Source: Papilionanthe hookeriana x Papilionanthe teres (Eukaryota; Streptophyta; Magnoliopsida; Asparagales; Orchidaceae). Taken from it: a stretch of 64,000 nt of DNA. Position numbers and translations under genes: made by a program. Shown one piece after another: positions 31,740 through 43,320 of this stretch. The notes beneath the pieces were generated by a model. The model made no database searches. It saw only the letters and a program-made list of their open reading frames with translations, and was not told the DNA's origin. Every line of letters begins with the position of its first letter. Position 1 is the stretch's first letter. The stretch lies in the NCBI GenBank assembly GCA_022702705.1, contig CM040424.1, positions 137,813,665-137,877,664 of the forward strand, in the 5' to 3' direction.

Positions 31740-33300
31740 ATACGCAAGTATACATATCGTTCAAGTAACACAGAGCACTAGTGGAGTCCTGGTTATCGAT
31801 CCCACGAGGAAGGTTGAAACTTTTTAAAGTATAGTAAATATTTAAAATCTAATACTGAATTCACAATGCAAGTTCAAGTACTATTTAAGTTGCTACTGCA
31901 AAGATAACTAAGACTAAATTAACTAAAATTACTTTCTAATTTTTAAACAGGATTAACTAACACACTCTAAGTTTATATTGTAAGGTTCGAATATGAAAAC
32001 ATATATTTCCTCTTGTAATGATTCTATGATGAGTGATTGATATAGATTAATAATAAATTTGTATTGTGTCAAATAGGAGCATTCATATTCTTTACCCTCG
32101 TCAAAGTACCCCCTCTTCCAAGTTATGTAAAGAAAATTGACAAATCCTAAGCTTAGTCACTAAATATATAATTAGGCTGGGAGGATACTAGCTCTCATTT
32201 CAGAGATCCCACTTCCCTTCACCTGAAGGCTACCCTAGCTTTATTTACCAAACTTTAGGACCAAATTGAGGATTTCAGTCTATTACTCTAAAATCTCAAA
32301 TTCGACACCCATCAAACTACATTTCCCGATTTATTTGCACTCAATTCCCATGAACTATGCAACTCATTCATAGACATTGAATGAATTCTCCACTATTGTT
32401 GTAGAACACTTAGTCCTTTTGGATTGAATGTTTCACAACAAATTTTAACAATTCAATTGGCCAGATCGAATAATAAATGAAGTTCAAAGTGAAAAATCAT
32501 CACAATTTCTTAATATTTTTATGACACATCAAATCTACATCAACACTTCATCACATCTCATTGCAAGAAGAATGACAAAGAAATCTGCTCAGAATTCATG
32601 AGAAAGATACACTAATATATGGGTTTTATATATAAAAGCAAAATCGTACAAACCAAAAAAGTAAATACAACTTATCTCAATTTCTTGCCCAAGAAAATCC
32701 ATTGAAGTTCCTTTGAATTTCTTTATCTCTTCACTACAACACTCAATTCTCTCTTTAGAATAGTAAGGAAGAAGCAATCTCTCACTTTCTCCTGCACTCT
32801 TTAAAGAATAATCTCTCACAAAACAAGACTTCTACACAGTTACCACACACTCTCCACAAACCCTAACACACTTTTCTCACTCCAAAAGACTTCTCTCCCT
32901 CTCCTCACTTACTTTCTCTTTGTCAAAATTAGTTTGAAATAGTTTAGAAACGAATTCCCCAAGAGTTTCCTCAAGTAACCCTTCAAAAAGCATCTAAATA
33001 CATTGAATTTGACTTCTACCGACATTGGACGCCGTCGGCGCTGGATAGGGCATCGACGGCACTGGATAGGGCGCCGGCGGCACTGGATAGGGCGCCGGCG
33101 GCGCTGGATAGCCATTTAAATTTTGAACTCTCTAGAATTGGGCGCCGCCGACGCCAAAAGCTAAATTCTTCATTTTACCTCTTTTTACTCCAAATTTGTT
33201 CTTTTTCACTTCTTTTTGCTCCAATCATCTAAAATCATCACACCTGCATCAAAACATGAAGAATACTTTCCTTTAAATTGCAATTTCACCAAAAATAAGT
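31740..33300 (-). repeat. Athila-type LTR-like repeat, left copy
   Basis: It shares about 1.5 kb with 51095-52620 in direct orientation: ACGCAAGTATAC...CAAGTAA and GGAGTCCTGG near the start, TGTGTCAAATAGGAGCATTC, GGAGGATACTAGCTCTCA, and the closing CCTGCATCAAAAC-type end. The first block, read on the minus strand as a short direct stretch ending in TTGCGT, resembles the U5 part of Athila-type LTRs. A 21-bp GC-rich tandem repeat lies inside (33020-33112). The exact ends are not clear. Confidence 0.6.
33020..33112. repeat. 21-bp GC-rich tandem repeat
   Basis: Three to four copies of a unit like CGGCGGCACTGGATAGGGCGC in otherwise AT-rich sequence. Because 21 is a multiple of three it gives a spurious minus-strand peptide with RRRPIQC repeats. 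The other LTR copy (near 52325-52440) has only scattered relics of it. Confidence 0.85.
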
Positions 33301-35213
33301 ATAAATTATATAACAAAAATCTAACATACTTTTTGTGCATCACACATTAAAATGTTTCGCTTATCATTACCATCATTTTCTCCTTTAACTTATTTCTCTT
33401 GTGCACTACGAACTCCCTTGTGTTTGTCATATTGATAAAATGATCAAAGCGACTTGATTTTACTTTTTTGTATAACTCTGTCTAGTATGTGACATTTTCA
33501 TGCAAATCATATCTTCGGAAATATTAGATCTTGAAATATTCGAGGGCACATATTACTTAGGAAAGAGCTACGTAAAAAAGGAAGATGAGAGAATATGACA
33601 GAAGAGGAAAAATATCTTTGGATTTTATTAATATGGAGTGACAGGCATACAGAGAGCTGCTTATGGAACCTTTAACAAATCAGTCATCATTAGATTCCAA
33701 AGATCCTTCAAAGTTCTCTGCCAATTCCTCATGGCGGCCACCACTATTTATAGGTTGGCTGGTCCAAAGTACGCCACATACAACACTGCATAAGAAATAA
33801 AAATTACATTGTTCAAATTATAAAATAAAGCACCTAAAAAAATAGTCAAATCTGTGCGCCATTCATCTTATCAGCCTACTTGATTATTAGATAAGTTTAC
33901 AAAATCTACCTAACTTGTTAGAAGAAATCATGACTTAATTTGTTGTGGATGATTGAATTAATTGACTTGTGGAACAGGCTAGTCAGGCAGCTTGATCTAA
34001 CAGTTTGGCCAATCTGTTTTGATCAAATTGTGTGATTGATCTATCTAGTGGGCCTGTTGTGCTAAATCGGCTGATCAAAACCAACCAATTGACTTACAAC
34101 TTGACTTGAACCCGATCTTGGGGATCTTAACTAGGTATTTTTAATTTTTGAGATCATTAAATATATAAGTGAAAGAACTACAAATTCATTTCAAATAGTA
34201 ATAAAAAAAATAAAAGAAATAAACCATGAGACTAATTTTACTTGGCTAAAGGTTGCTGCAAAACAGAGTTAGGCACATAGCCCATCAGATAAAATGATTT
34301 TGATACAAAAAATATCAGTTAGAAACTAATTCTATTAAAATTTAATTATAATAAATTTAAAAAATTTAATATATTCTAAATTGAGTTTAGTATAAAAAGA
34401 TTTAATCAATATCTCAAAATAAATATACAATTTTAAAAATAAATGAAATTTAAGTCAGATATCCATTTCGTCAGCCATGTCTTGTCCCTTTATATAATGT
34501 CGAGGAGGAGGATTCGTTCGGCCACAAATGGCATCGTTGACTTCAAAAATGCACGTGATAAATCAAATTCATGAGATCCTGCTGATCTCAATGAATGCTC
34601 TTTTGTCAAGCTACCCAATCGTTATAATTCAGCGGGCATTTTTCTGTACTATTCCTGACCTTCTACTTTATAAAAATCCATATCATCTGTACCATTAGAA
34701 TAGATCTTTAGTTCTTTAATATTGACTTTAACAATTTCTTTAAGAAAATTATTTTGAGTAAGTTAGATTCAATTCCAGCTATTCAAATAAACGTGCGGTA
34801 ATTTGTTTAACTATAGAGAATATGGACTCGTTCAAAATGTACTCATCAATAATATACAATTATTTATAATAAGTATATGCTTGACACTATAATATAAAAT
34901 CGATTTAATTTTTATTTGGAATTAATAAAATATAATGATTAAAAATTTAATTAATAATATTTACAACATATTTAAATTATCGAGCACTTTATGATAAATA
35001 TTAAATTTATTTATTTTTATAAAATTAAAATAAATTAAATGGTGTAAGAGATTTTGTAAAATAAATAGAATTAATTTTACATGTTCATTAACATAATATT
35101 TTTTTTATAAATTAATTTATCGGTGAAATTCCTTACCATAGATGTATTGTTTTCATTTTTTTAGTATGCAGTATAAGTCGATATACAATAATAATTTTGC
35201 TTAGAAGGAGATC
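33301..35213. other. AT-rich unclassified sequence
   Basis: Nearly 1.9 kb without a credible gene. The part at 33540-33800 (AGAGAGCTGCTTATGGAACC, CTATTTATAGG) resembles decayed LTR material, but I see no partner copy. The rest is AT-rich. The Copia LTR fragment begins at 35214. Confidence 0.35.
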
Positions 35214-35263
35214 TGCAAGAGAACATTTCTTCAAGAAAGCACTTTACGAAGAGTTTCCAAAGG
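35214..35263 (-). repeat. Copia 3' LTR, distal fragment (split by LINEs)
   Basis: Reads TGCAAGAGAACATTTCTTCA and GAGTTTCCAAAGG on the plus strand. It matches the first 50 bp of the Copia 5' LTR at 49938-49987 (TGAAAGAGAACATTTCCTCA, GAGTTTCCAATGG). The match stops exactly where the LINE (TA)n tail begins. The rest of this LTR resumes near 46620. Confidence 0.65.
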
Positions 35264-35282
35264 TATATATATATATATATAT
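35264..35282. repeat. (TA)n tail at the 3' end of LINE 1
   Basis: About nine TA units follow TTTTTTAA at the minus-strand 3' end. LINE 2 also ends with a (TA)n run (41327-41356). This differs from the poly(A) tails of most L1 elements. Confidence 0.75.
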
Positions 35283-35719
35283 TAAAAAAGAATCTACATT
35301 AGCTCCCTACATGTTACTTGAAGTGTAAAAATACAAAGATAATCCATTGGGAGTCCATTGATACACCCCACAACTCTACACCAAAAGGAAGGATAGAAAT
35401 TAATACAGAACCTATCCCAAGTTAAGGAACAAAAGGAAAAAACCAAAACCAGAAAACAAAAGAAAACAGTCCCCAAAGTGGAGTCACAAATGGCAATCCA
35501 GGGTGCAGGCCCAATCCTTCCTAGGAAAACCAACAAGCTGGAGTGATCATCAGAAGCCAAACAGAGACAGGAGAAGAAAACATCCCCTTTACAAAGCAGA
35601 CTGAACAAAACAAGAAAAACAATGAGATCAACCTCAATAAGTTAAATGACCAGACCATATTGCTGATAATTGATTCTGAGGTGGGGACATGCCATCTGAT
35701 CACCAGCAAGCAGGAAGGA

Positions 35720-36640
35720 GAGGGGGAGAGGAGGTGAATTAGATATTTTGCTGCTGCAAGAAGACTTAGCTTCCCTAGCTAACCAGTTTGCTGGTTTGTT
35801 GCCCTCTCTAAATATGAACTGAAATTGGTAGTTGCAGTTGCCCTTGTAAGAGGAAATTTTATCCATCCACTGCTGGAGGTGCCAAGGGAGGGAGTCAACA
35901 GCTTCAAGTGATTTAAAAAGGTTGGAAGAATCCACTTCAACAATAAGAGAAGACCACTGAAAATGTGCAGCAACCTTGAATGCCCAGTAAACAGCAATGA
36001 ATTCTGCCTCTAAAGCATCCACAACAAGAACAGGAATTTGGAAGAAGATCAGGCACTTACCCCTATGGTTTCTGAAAACTCCCCCCACACCAGCTCCCTG
36101 ACGGGAGAAGCTGCCATCAGTGTTGACCTTGATAAAGGGGAAGACTGGGTTTTTCCAATCCACAAGGGTAATGGCAGGTTGCACGCTCCCAACAGCAGAA
36201 TGGAGAGAGCAGAAATTAGGATAACCTTTCCATTTAACTAACTTAGCAAGGTAAGTTAAATAGTTTCTAGCCACTTTTTTGGCACAAGGGGTAGTATCTT
36301 CAAAGGTAGATTGGTTCCTGCACAACCATATAAACCAAGCAATGATAAGTGGGACATCCCCCAAATTGGCTTCCCTCCAAACTCCCCAGCAAGCTGAGAG
36401 GCTCTTCCAAGAGAAACAAATAAGATTCATCTTGAAGTATCTGATGCAATAAGACCACACTTGTTGAGAAAAGGAGAATTCAAAGAAAAGGTGGTTTGAG
36501 GATTCCTCACTATTACTACACAGCCTGCAGCAAGATGGTCCCCTCAAACCTTTTAACTTGAGGAGATCATCAGTGGGGAGAACTTTGTGAAGCAGCTTCC
36601 AGCAGAAAAAGGACATGGAGGGAGAGAGATATTTATTCCA
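35720..36640 (-). pseudogene. LINE 1 ORF2 C-terminus: zinc-binding RT domain and RNase H
   Basis: The frame 36616-35642 begins MSFFCWKLLHKVLPTDDLLK, then CRLCSNSEESSNHLFFE, the zf-RVT domain of plant LINEs. The RNase H follows: KVNTDGSFSRQGAGVGGVFR (Asp), ALEAEFIAVYWA (Glu), IVEVDSSNL (Asp). The last active-site region reads REGNKPANWLAREA, with Asn (codon 35786-35788) where family members have Asp. The same change is seen in LINE 2. The frame itself is intact over about 290 codons. Confidence 0.88.
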
Positions 36641-36659
36641 TATAGCAGTATCCCTAGGA

Positions 36660-38500
36660 GAAGCTTGCCACTGGAACAGTTTGGAGTATATGGCTTTAGA
36701 TAAACTTTGAGTTATATAAGCTGCCCAACTGATGCTGTCAGGTCTGGAGGTGTTCAGAGGGATAGTGGCAACAATCTTAGCAGAAGATGCTTGAAGCAGG
36801 GAGTTGAGCTAGGGGAAAGACCATTCTCCATTGATCCAGCAGTCAGCAACTTTCAGCTGAGGGTTTTTAATAACATTAGGGGCTGGCAGTAACCAATCCT
36901 CAGGACACCATTTGTCCAACCAAAAGGATATCTGACCAGTGCCCAGCTCCCAGGGGAACATCTTGCTTGCTTGAGGTCTAGACTTAAGTATGCTATACCA
37001 AACTCTAGAATCCCCCATTTTCCTGGATACCATTGCAGGGTGAGTATCTTTGCAGTACTTGCCTTTCAGAAATTTAGCCCAAAGAGAGTTCTGAGACTGA
37101 AATTTTATCCAAAGCTTACAATGGTTAACATGGGTGATCTGATTCAGGCTCTTGAAACCAATACCAGTAACCCATGTAGGTTTGGTAACCTTTTGCCAAG
37201 AAGCCCAATGGATTTGCTTCCTCTTACCAGACCACAAGAATCTATTAAAAATTCTCTCCAACTGCAGTTGGGTAGATTTTGTCATGGCAATCATCTGGAG
37301 GGTGTAAGAAGGAAGAGTGGTGAGAATACTTTTAAGAATAGTGATCCTCCCTCCACTATATAAAAATGAGGGAGACCAGCTGGATAATTAATTATGAATC
37401 TTCTGCAAAATTAAGTCAAAATGAGTTTGCTTTACTCTACCCTTAAGGAGAGGAACACCAAGGTAGATTAATGGGCCAGGGGGACTTCTGAAACCAGTGA
37501 ATTCCAGAAGCCAAGATTTATGGCTAAGAGACATTCTTCTATGGCAAATCAGATGGCACTTCTCAGCATTAAAATTCAAGCCAGAGGGGGATTGGAATTG
37601 CTGGAGGCATTTCAGAATATGCTTGACAAAATTTTTCTGGGCATTGCAGAAGATCATCACATCATTAGCATAGATGAGGTGAGAAATGTGTAGGTTGGAC
37701 TTGTGGTGGTATCTGTATTGATGCTTGGAGTATTCAAGAGAATTGAGCAATCTGGAAAGGTAATCCATGGCCAAAACGAAAAGAGAGGGAGACCATGAGT
37801 CTCCTTGCTTAAGACCCCTGGAAGCACTAAAATTACCCTAAGATTGACCATTAATGAGGATAGAATGGTTGTTTGAGTGGAGCCATCTGTGAATGAGATT
37901 GCAAAAATGACCAGAGAATACCCTAGCAGATAGCACATCCAGCAGAAAATCTTAATTAATTGTGTCATAAGCCTTACTGATATCCAACTTATAAATGATA
38001 TTACCCCCTCTACAGATCTTATCCAAATCCAACAACATTTCTTGAGCCAGCAACACATTGTCAGTGATAGATCTACCATGCACAAAAGCAGATTGGTTGG
38101 GTGAAATGATTTTATCCAGAAGAGGCTACAGTCTGGTTACCAGGATCTTACTAATGAGCTTGCTGATGACAGAAGTGAGGCTTATAGGCCTGTATTGATT
38201 CCAGGAGTTAACATTAGCAGATTTAGGGATTAAGACAATGTTGGAGTGATTGAAGTAGTGTGGAATGTTTTGCCCCTGGAAGAAAGACTGGATTGACCTG
38301 ACCACATCAAGTTTGATAATACTCCAGGCTTTCTTATAGAAATCTGCAGTGAACCCATCAGGACCTGCAGCTCTGGAACTATCAATGGTGGAAAGGGCAG
38401 CCCAAACCTCCTGCTCATTGGGAATATTACTCAGGTCAAGATTGCTGATAAACTAGACTTCCTGATCAAAAAAGGTCTTGACAATCTGGGTTCTCTCAAC
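36660..38500 (-). pseudogene. LINE 1 ORF2 reverse transcriptase, frameshifted
   Basis: Recognisable blocks on the minus strand are FVHGRSITDNVLLAQEM and YKLDISKAYDTIN (motif A, about 37990), SRGLKQGDSWSPSLFVLAMD (about 37790), HLIYANDVMIFCNA (motif C), GLNFNAEKCHL and LIYLGVPLLKGR (frame 37774-37388), and RFLWSGKRKQIHWASW (frame 37294-36809). Motif C reads YAND instead of YADD or FADD, with Asn at codon 37664-37666. At least three stops or frame changes occur. Together with the endonuclease this would copy LINE RNA into the target site. Confidence 0.85.
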
Positions 38501-38881
38501 CTATGGCGGTCTGAGAATAGATTTCTTGAAATTAAAAGCATCAAGAGCAATGGCAGTATTATCATTGAGGAGAGTTCCATCAGCAGAAATGATGGTATGA
38601 ACAGTATTACATTTTCTCTTGTGCTTGATGTGAGCATGAAAGAACTTGGTGTTCTTATCTCCCTCAGTAAAAATGTTCACAGCCACCTTCTGTTTTAATA
38701 AGAGTTCCTGAATTGTGGTGGTGGTGAGCAAATTCTCCTGAGCTTGATAAAGAAGACCTTCCAGTGACTCATCCCCAATCACATCCTTCTCCAATTGGGC
38801 AACCTTCCTACTGGCAACATCCACAGCAGATAACACATCACCAAATAAATTCCAGCTCCATCTCCTGAGGTCCTTACCCAC
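38501..38881 (-). pseudogene. LINE 1 ORF2 segment between endonuclease and RT
   Basis: The open frame reads KDLRRWSWNLFGDVLSAVD, then KVAVNIFTEGDKNTKFFHAH, the conserved stretch before RT in plant L1 LINEs (W-GD-NTKFFH). It is continuous with RT apart from a frame change near 38510. Confidence 0.8.
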
Positions 38882-38899
38882 TTTTTGATGAAGCAGACA

Positions 38900-39694
38900 G
38901 AGCTAAGTTCAGTGATCAGGGAGAAGAACACCTATCCACAAGGAGGCCACAACAGTAAGGAAAGAGTCCTGAGAGGACCAAAAGTTAAGAAATCTAAATG
39001 GAGTATGATGAATGTGAGTGGATGGGGAAGTAATGGTAATTAATAAAGGTCTGTGATCAGAACCAGCAAGGGGGAGATGGGTTACAAAAGTAAGAAGAAA
39101 ATGGGATTGACAGCAGCCATTAACAAGGAACCTGTCCAGCCTCCCCTACAGCTTACCCCTCTTCCAGGTAAAATCAAGACCAGAAAACCCTAAGTCAAAG
39201 AGACCAGCTTGGGATATGTTATTGCAAAAAGCATTCGCGGTTGAAAGATTTGGGGATCTCCCTCTTAACTTCTCAGCAGAATTGGTAATGCAATTGAAGT
39301 CACCCCCCACTAACTAAGGGGAATCCAGATTTTTACCAATAGAGTGTAGACTAGATCACAGCTCCAGCCTATCAGATTTAGAGCAACCTGCATAGATAAA
39401 AGAGGCCACTCCATTCTTACCATTTAGTGAGAAGGAAATATGGCGAAGCTGCCTTTGGTCCACCAGCACTGACCAAGGAAGTTCATGTCTGCAGAAAATC
39501 CAGATTTTATTACTGATGTTGGAATGGTGGGAGAAGCCAGGGAATTTCTTAAGAATTTTCTCAGGTTTTTTGTGGACCATGGGTTCAATGAGAACAATAC
39601 ACCAGAATTTGTGTTTTCTATTGTGATTGAGGAGTCTTTGAAGAGATGAAGGGTGAGCAACCCCTCTAATATTCTAGCAAAGGAAGTTAATCAT
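38900..39694 (-). pseudogene. LINE 1 ORF2 endonuclease, with early stop
   Basis: ORF2 starts at an ATG at 39692-39694 (MINFLC) that overlaps the ORF1 stop in the string ATGATTAA. A TAG at 39674-39676 replaces the Trp codon of the conserved WNIRG motif, so translation would end after six codons. Further parts of the APE-type endonuclease are visible (KKFPGFSHHSNISNKIWIFC, SFIYAGCSKSDRLELW, and the GLFDLGFSGLDFTWKRG region near 39170). The enzyme would nick the target DNA. Confidence 0.8.
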
Positions 39695-41070
39695 TGGGTT
39701 TTATAATGGGAGGATAAATGGATGATTGAGATTTAGATCTGGATCTCCCCCTAGTATTCACCTGGGGGGCAGCTGCCAGGAGTGTTTCCATCTCCTCAGC
39801 AGAAGGAGTGGGTTGGAGCTTAAGAAGTTCCTTGCTGTTCTTTCTTTTCTTTTTAGGAGTAACAACATGCCACTCCCCTCCACAAGCTGATTCTCACAGT
39901 GAGCAGCAGAATCAGAAGAGGTGAGGAGAGAGTTAATGAGCACAGGAAGAACTTCCTCCCTCACCCTCCCCAAAGGTGAGTTGTTAGAGGAAGGGGGAAA
40001 GATACGGGGAGAAGAGGTAAATGATCAGGTTCGGGTAAGCTGTCTGAGGGGGGGGAAAGGGGATTGGGGGGTGTGGGGGCTGGACTAGTGGTGTAAATTA
40101 TCAATATGAGAGTGCACAATGGGGGGGTGTGGGGGTGGAGAAGCTGCCCCAGGTAATTTAGTGGAAGTAGAGGGGAGAGGAGAAGGGGTCACAATTGGTG
40201 GGACAAGCCCAAGTAAACTAGAAGAAGGGGGAAGGGCTACCTGGGTAGGCACCCCAGATTGCTTTCTTGAAGAAGGATGAAGTCTGTAGCATCTGCTCAC
40301 AGTATGCCCAAACATCCTACAATGATTACAATAGTAGGGTTGTTGCTCCATAACCACTTCCTGCCAGTAGGCTTCTCCATCAGACCCACCCAAAGCCTCT
40401 TAACTTCAGGGAGGGTTACATCTCTTTCTACAAGGACCCTGGCAGCAGCAGGCCTGGCCTTGTTCTTAGTTGGGTTATCCATCCTTAAGGGGGTGTCAAG
40501 AGCCTTGGCAATGTTAAAGAGGGCATTTTGGTTAAAGTACCTAAAGGGGAGCTCTGGGAATTTAAACTAGATGGGGACTACAGGGGACTCATTCTTTGGA
40601 TTGAACTCAGGAGTCCACTTAATTAATCTCATCTCTGACCTAGCAATAGTGATGGCCTTCTTAGCAAATAGTCTAGCAAAGTACTCCTCAGTTGACAGCT
40701 GTATAAGGAGATGCCTACCATCAAGTAGGCCCAGCTGTCAGGTGCCAACAAAGTTTAGTGAATCAAAGTACTTCTTTACCAGCTCCATTCTTGGGTGTCC
40801 CAGTGCAAACTTCCCTATGAGAGTGAGTTTAACCTCTTCATTCAGTTGCTCTAGTTACTGGTCAGTAAAGAAAAATACAGGTTCACCATCTTTTTTCTCA
40901 GTTGGGTGAACAAAAGGATAGGTCGACTTGCCAGCAACCGCATCATGGAGATATTGAGGGAAGAAGGTTCTTTCTGGGTTTGTTTCAACATTTCTACTAT
41001 TGCCGACTACGCTGGCAAACGTGGCCTTAGACCATTGTATGTTAGTATCCAAATCCAGAGGTTGTGCCAT
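39687..41070 (-). pseudogene. LINE 1 ORF1 (DUF4283 and zinc knuckle), broken
   Basis: The start at 41070 (MAQPLDLDTNIQWSKATFAS) is chosen because LINE 2 ORF1 starts in the same way (MADSSS...SFVDVV). KDGEPVFFFTDQ is followed by a stop and then GKFALGHPRMELV and LLDGRHLLIQLS (DUF4283), ARVLVERDVTLPEVKRLWVG, and the knuckle CNHCRMFGHTVSRC near 40320. A Pro/Ser-rich tail ends with the TAA at 39687-39689. Several stops and shifts are present. The protein would bind LINE RNA. Confidence 0.8.
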
Positions 41071-41323
41071 TAAGGCAGGAGGCCACCACCACAGTGCTTC
41101 AATCCAACAGTAACCAGACCAAAAAATTTGAAAAAATGAAAACCCGGGAAGGTGAAAAACTAGCAAACCACCTCTGGTACCCACCACCACCAACGAACTT
41201 ACCTACCAAAGTCACCACCACACCAAAAGGGAGCACCAACCTGATCACCGCTGCCATAGGGGCCTGGGAAACCCTAGCAGAGCATCAACTCCCACCACCA
41301 TGCCATCAGCTCCCGCCACCATG

Positions 41324-41326
<3 letters not shown>

Positions 41327-41356
<30 letters not shown>
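41327..41356. repeat. (TA)n microsatellite, 3' tail of LINE 2
   Basis: About 15 TA units lie between the 5' end of LINE 1 and the 3' end of LINE 2, in the same position as the tail of LINE 1. The insertion of LINE 2 probably defined this border. Confidence 0.8.
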
Positions 41357-41358
<2 letters not shown>

Positions 41359-41430
41359 ACAGAAGCAAAATATATTAAATTGAAGAGTTGATACATCTAA
41401 CATGAGGGATCTTAATTAAATCCCCATGTA

Positions 41431-43320
41431 CTAGAAAACTAAAAAAGGAAAAGATGAGACAACAGAACTACAAACTATATTAAAGGAAGAAGATGCAGTA
41501 GATGCAAGCCAATTTGCAGGCTGATTCCCTTCTCTGTAGATGTGAGACCAAATAATATGCTTGGAAGCAGTAATAACCTTGATCTTTTTTATCCATATAT
41601 GAAGGAACCATGGTATAGCAGATTTCTGTGTCAAAATCTGTAAGAGAAGCAATGAATCAAGTTCAAAATGAAGAAAATTTAAGTTCATTTTTTCAGCAAT
41701 TTTCAATCCCCAAAAAACAGCAATTATTTCAGATTCTAGTGCAGAACAAGCCATGACAGGGGCAGCAAAGAACCATAGACATTGTCCTCTAAAATCCCTG
41801 CAAAGTCCTCCAATACCAGCAGAAGTAGCTTTAAGGCTGCCATCTGTATTAATTTTCAACCAAGGATGCATAGGAGCCTTCCATTGTACTAAAACAATTT
41901 GCCTTTTCTTATGAGTCTGAGAAGGAGTAATAAAATTCTGCAGTTTGTTAAGATAAGACCAGCAATTCCGAATAATAGATTGAGAAGAGAAAGAGACATT
42001 AAGATGTTTAACATCATTTCGAGCCAACCAAATGAACCAGAAGATAATCAAGGGAGTGTAGTAGCAAGAACCATCTTTCCAATCCTGCCAACAAGCCTCA
42101 ATAGAAGACCACACAAAAAATTTTTCATCTGACCTAATATGGATAGAATCTCCTTCCAGATTTGCTGAATCCGATTGCAACTAAGGAAAATATGGAATAA
42201 AGATTCCTCATCAAGATGACAAAAAGGACAAATAGAAGGACCTCTAATACCTTTAAGCTTCAAAATATCATCAGTTGGGAGTAGCTTCTTAAATAATTTC
42301 CAACAAAAGAAGGACATAGATGGAGTGATAAATTTATTCCATAATTTAGTACCCCAATCATTTTTATGCCAGTTGAAGCAAGAGTGATAAACAAACTTAG
42401 AAAAACTCTGAGTAGATGGATTCTTAGGTATTAATCTATCCTTTCTAGTAAACTGAATAGGAATGGATAAAATCCTGTTAATAATTTCAGGATTAAGATG
42501 ATGTTGAAGCACTTCAGAATTCCATTTATGATCTTCCCAGCAATCAGCAACAATCTTAATATTAGAAGAAGAAGTATAAAGATTTGTTAAAGATTCATCA
42601 TACAACCACTTATCAAACCAAAAATTAATTTGGCCATTTCCAATATCCCAAGTAAAGAGATCTTCGACCTTCATTCTAATTTTAAGCGACTCCTTCCAAG
42701 TTCTAGAATCACCCACTTTATATTGAACTTGAGTAGGATGAGTATTATAACAGTATTTACCATGCATAAATTTAGACCAAAGAGAATCATTAGCTCTAAA
42801 CTTGAGCCACTGTTTACAATAAAAGGAGATGCTTAGATGTTGAAAGCTTTTAAACCCAAGACCACCACAATCAACAGGCTTACACAATTTATCCCAATTT
42901 GTCCAGTGCATTTGTTTGTGATTACCTTCCCATAAGAATTTGTTCAACATAACAGAAATTAATTTCTGAGTACTCTTCTTCATTCGATCATTTGAAGGAT
43001 GTAAAGGGGAAAAGATGTTAGAACACTTTTAAGAAGAGTTATTCTTCCCCCATTAGATAAAAACTTGTTAGACCAGCGAGTTAAGTTGTGAAGATATCTT
43101 AGCAACAATATCATCAAAATGGCATAACTTCCTTCTTCCCTTAATCAGTGGAAACCCCAAATACAACAAAGGAAAATGAGCCTCTTTAAAGCCAGTGAAA
43201 TCAACAATCCAATTTTTAATAGATATGTTGATTTTAGATCCTGCTAGAAATTGACATTTAGGTTTGTTGAAGAGCATACCAGAAACACTTTCCAAATACA
43301 ACCAAGATATGTTTCCTACT
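41431..43320 (-). pseudogene. LINE 2 ORF2 3' part: RT end, zinc-binding domain, RNase H
   Basis: The RT end is seen in 43301-43068 (GMLFNKPKCQFLAG, PLLYLGFPLIKGRRKL). The frame 42983-42048 carries the post-RT region (LNKFLWEGNHKQMHWTNWD) and zf-RVT (SFFCWKLFKKLLPTDDILK, CPFCHLDEESLFHIF). The frame 42180-41431 carries RNase H: KINTDGSLKATSAGIGGLCR, ALESEIIAVFWG, FELDSLLLL and YREGNQPANWLAS. The last has Asn (codon 41512-41514) in place of the expected Asp, as in LINE 1. Two frameshifts separate these pieces. Confidence 0.87.

Larger units (their letters stand above)
35264..41326 (-). mobile_element. L1-like LINE 1 (about 6.1 kb, near full length, degenerate)
   Basis: On the minus strand: ORF1 (41070-39687), ORF2 with endonuclease, RT, zinc-binding domain and RNase H (39694 to about 35720), then a 3' UTR ending in a (TA)n tail at 35264-35282. 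The domain order is that of plant L1 LINEs with an RNase H. Multiple stops and frameshifts make it non-autonomous. It abuts a second, related LINE at 41327. Confidence 0.88.

Noticed and set aside
34400..35210. Possible host gene or promoter in the AT-rich stretch left of the Copia fragment
   Set aside because: No open frame, splice pattern or recognisable protein motif is seen on either strand.
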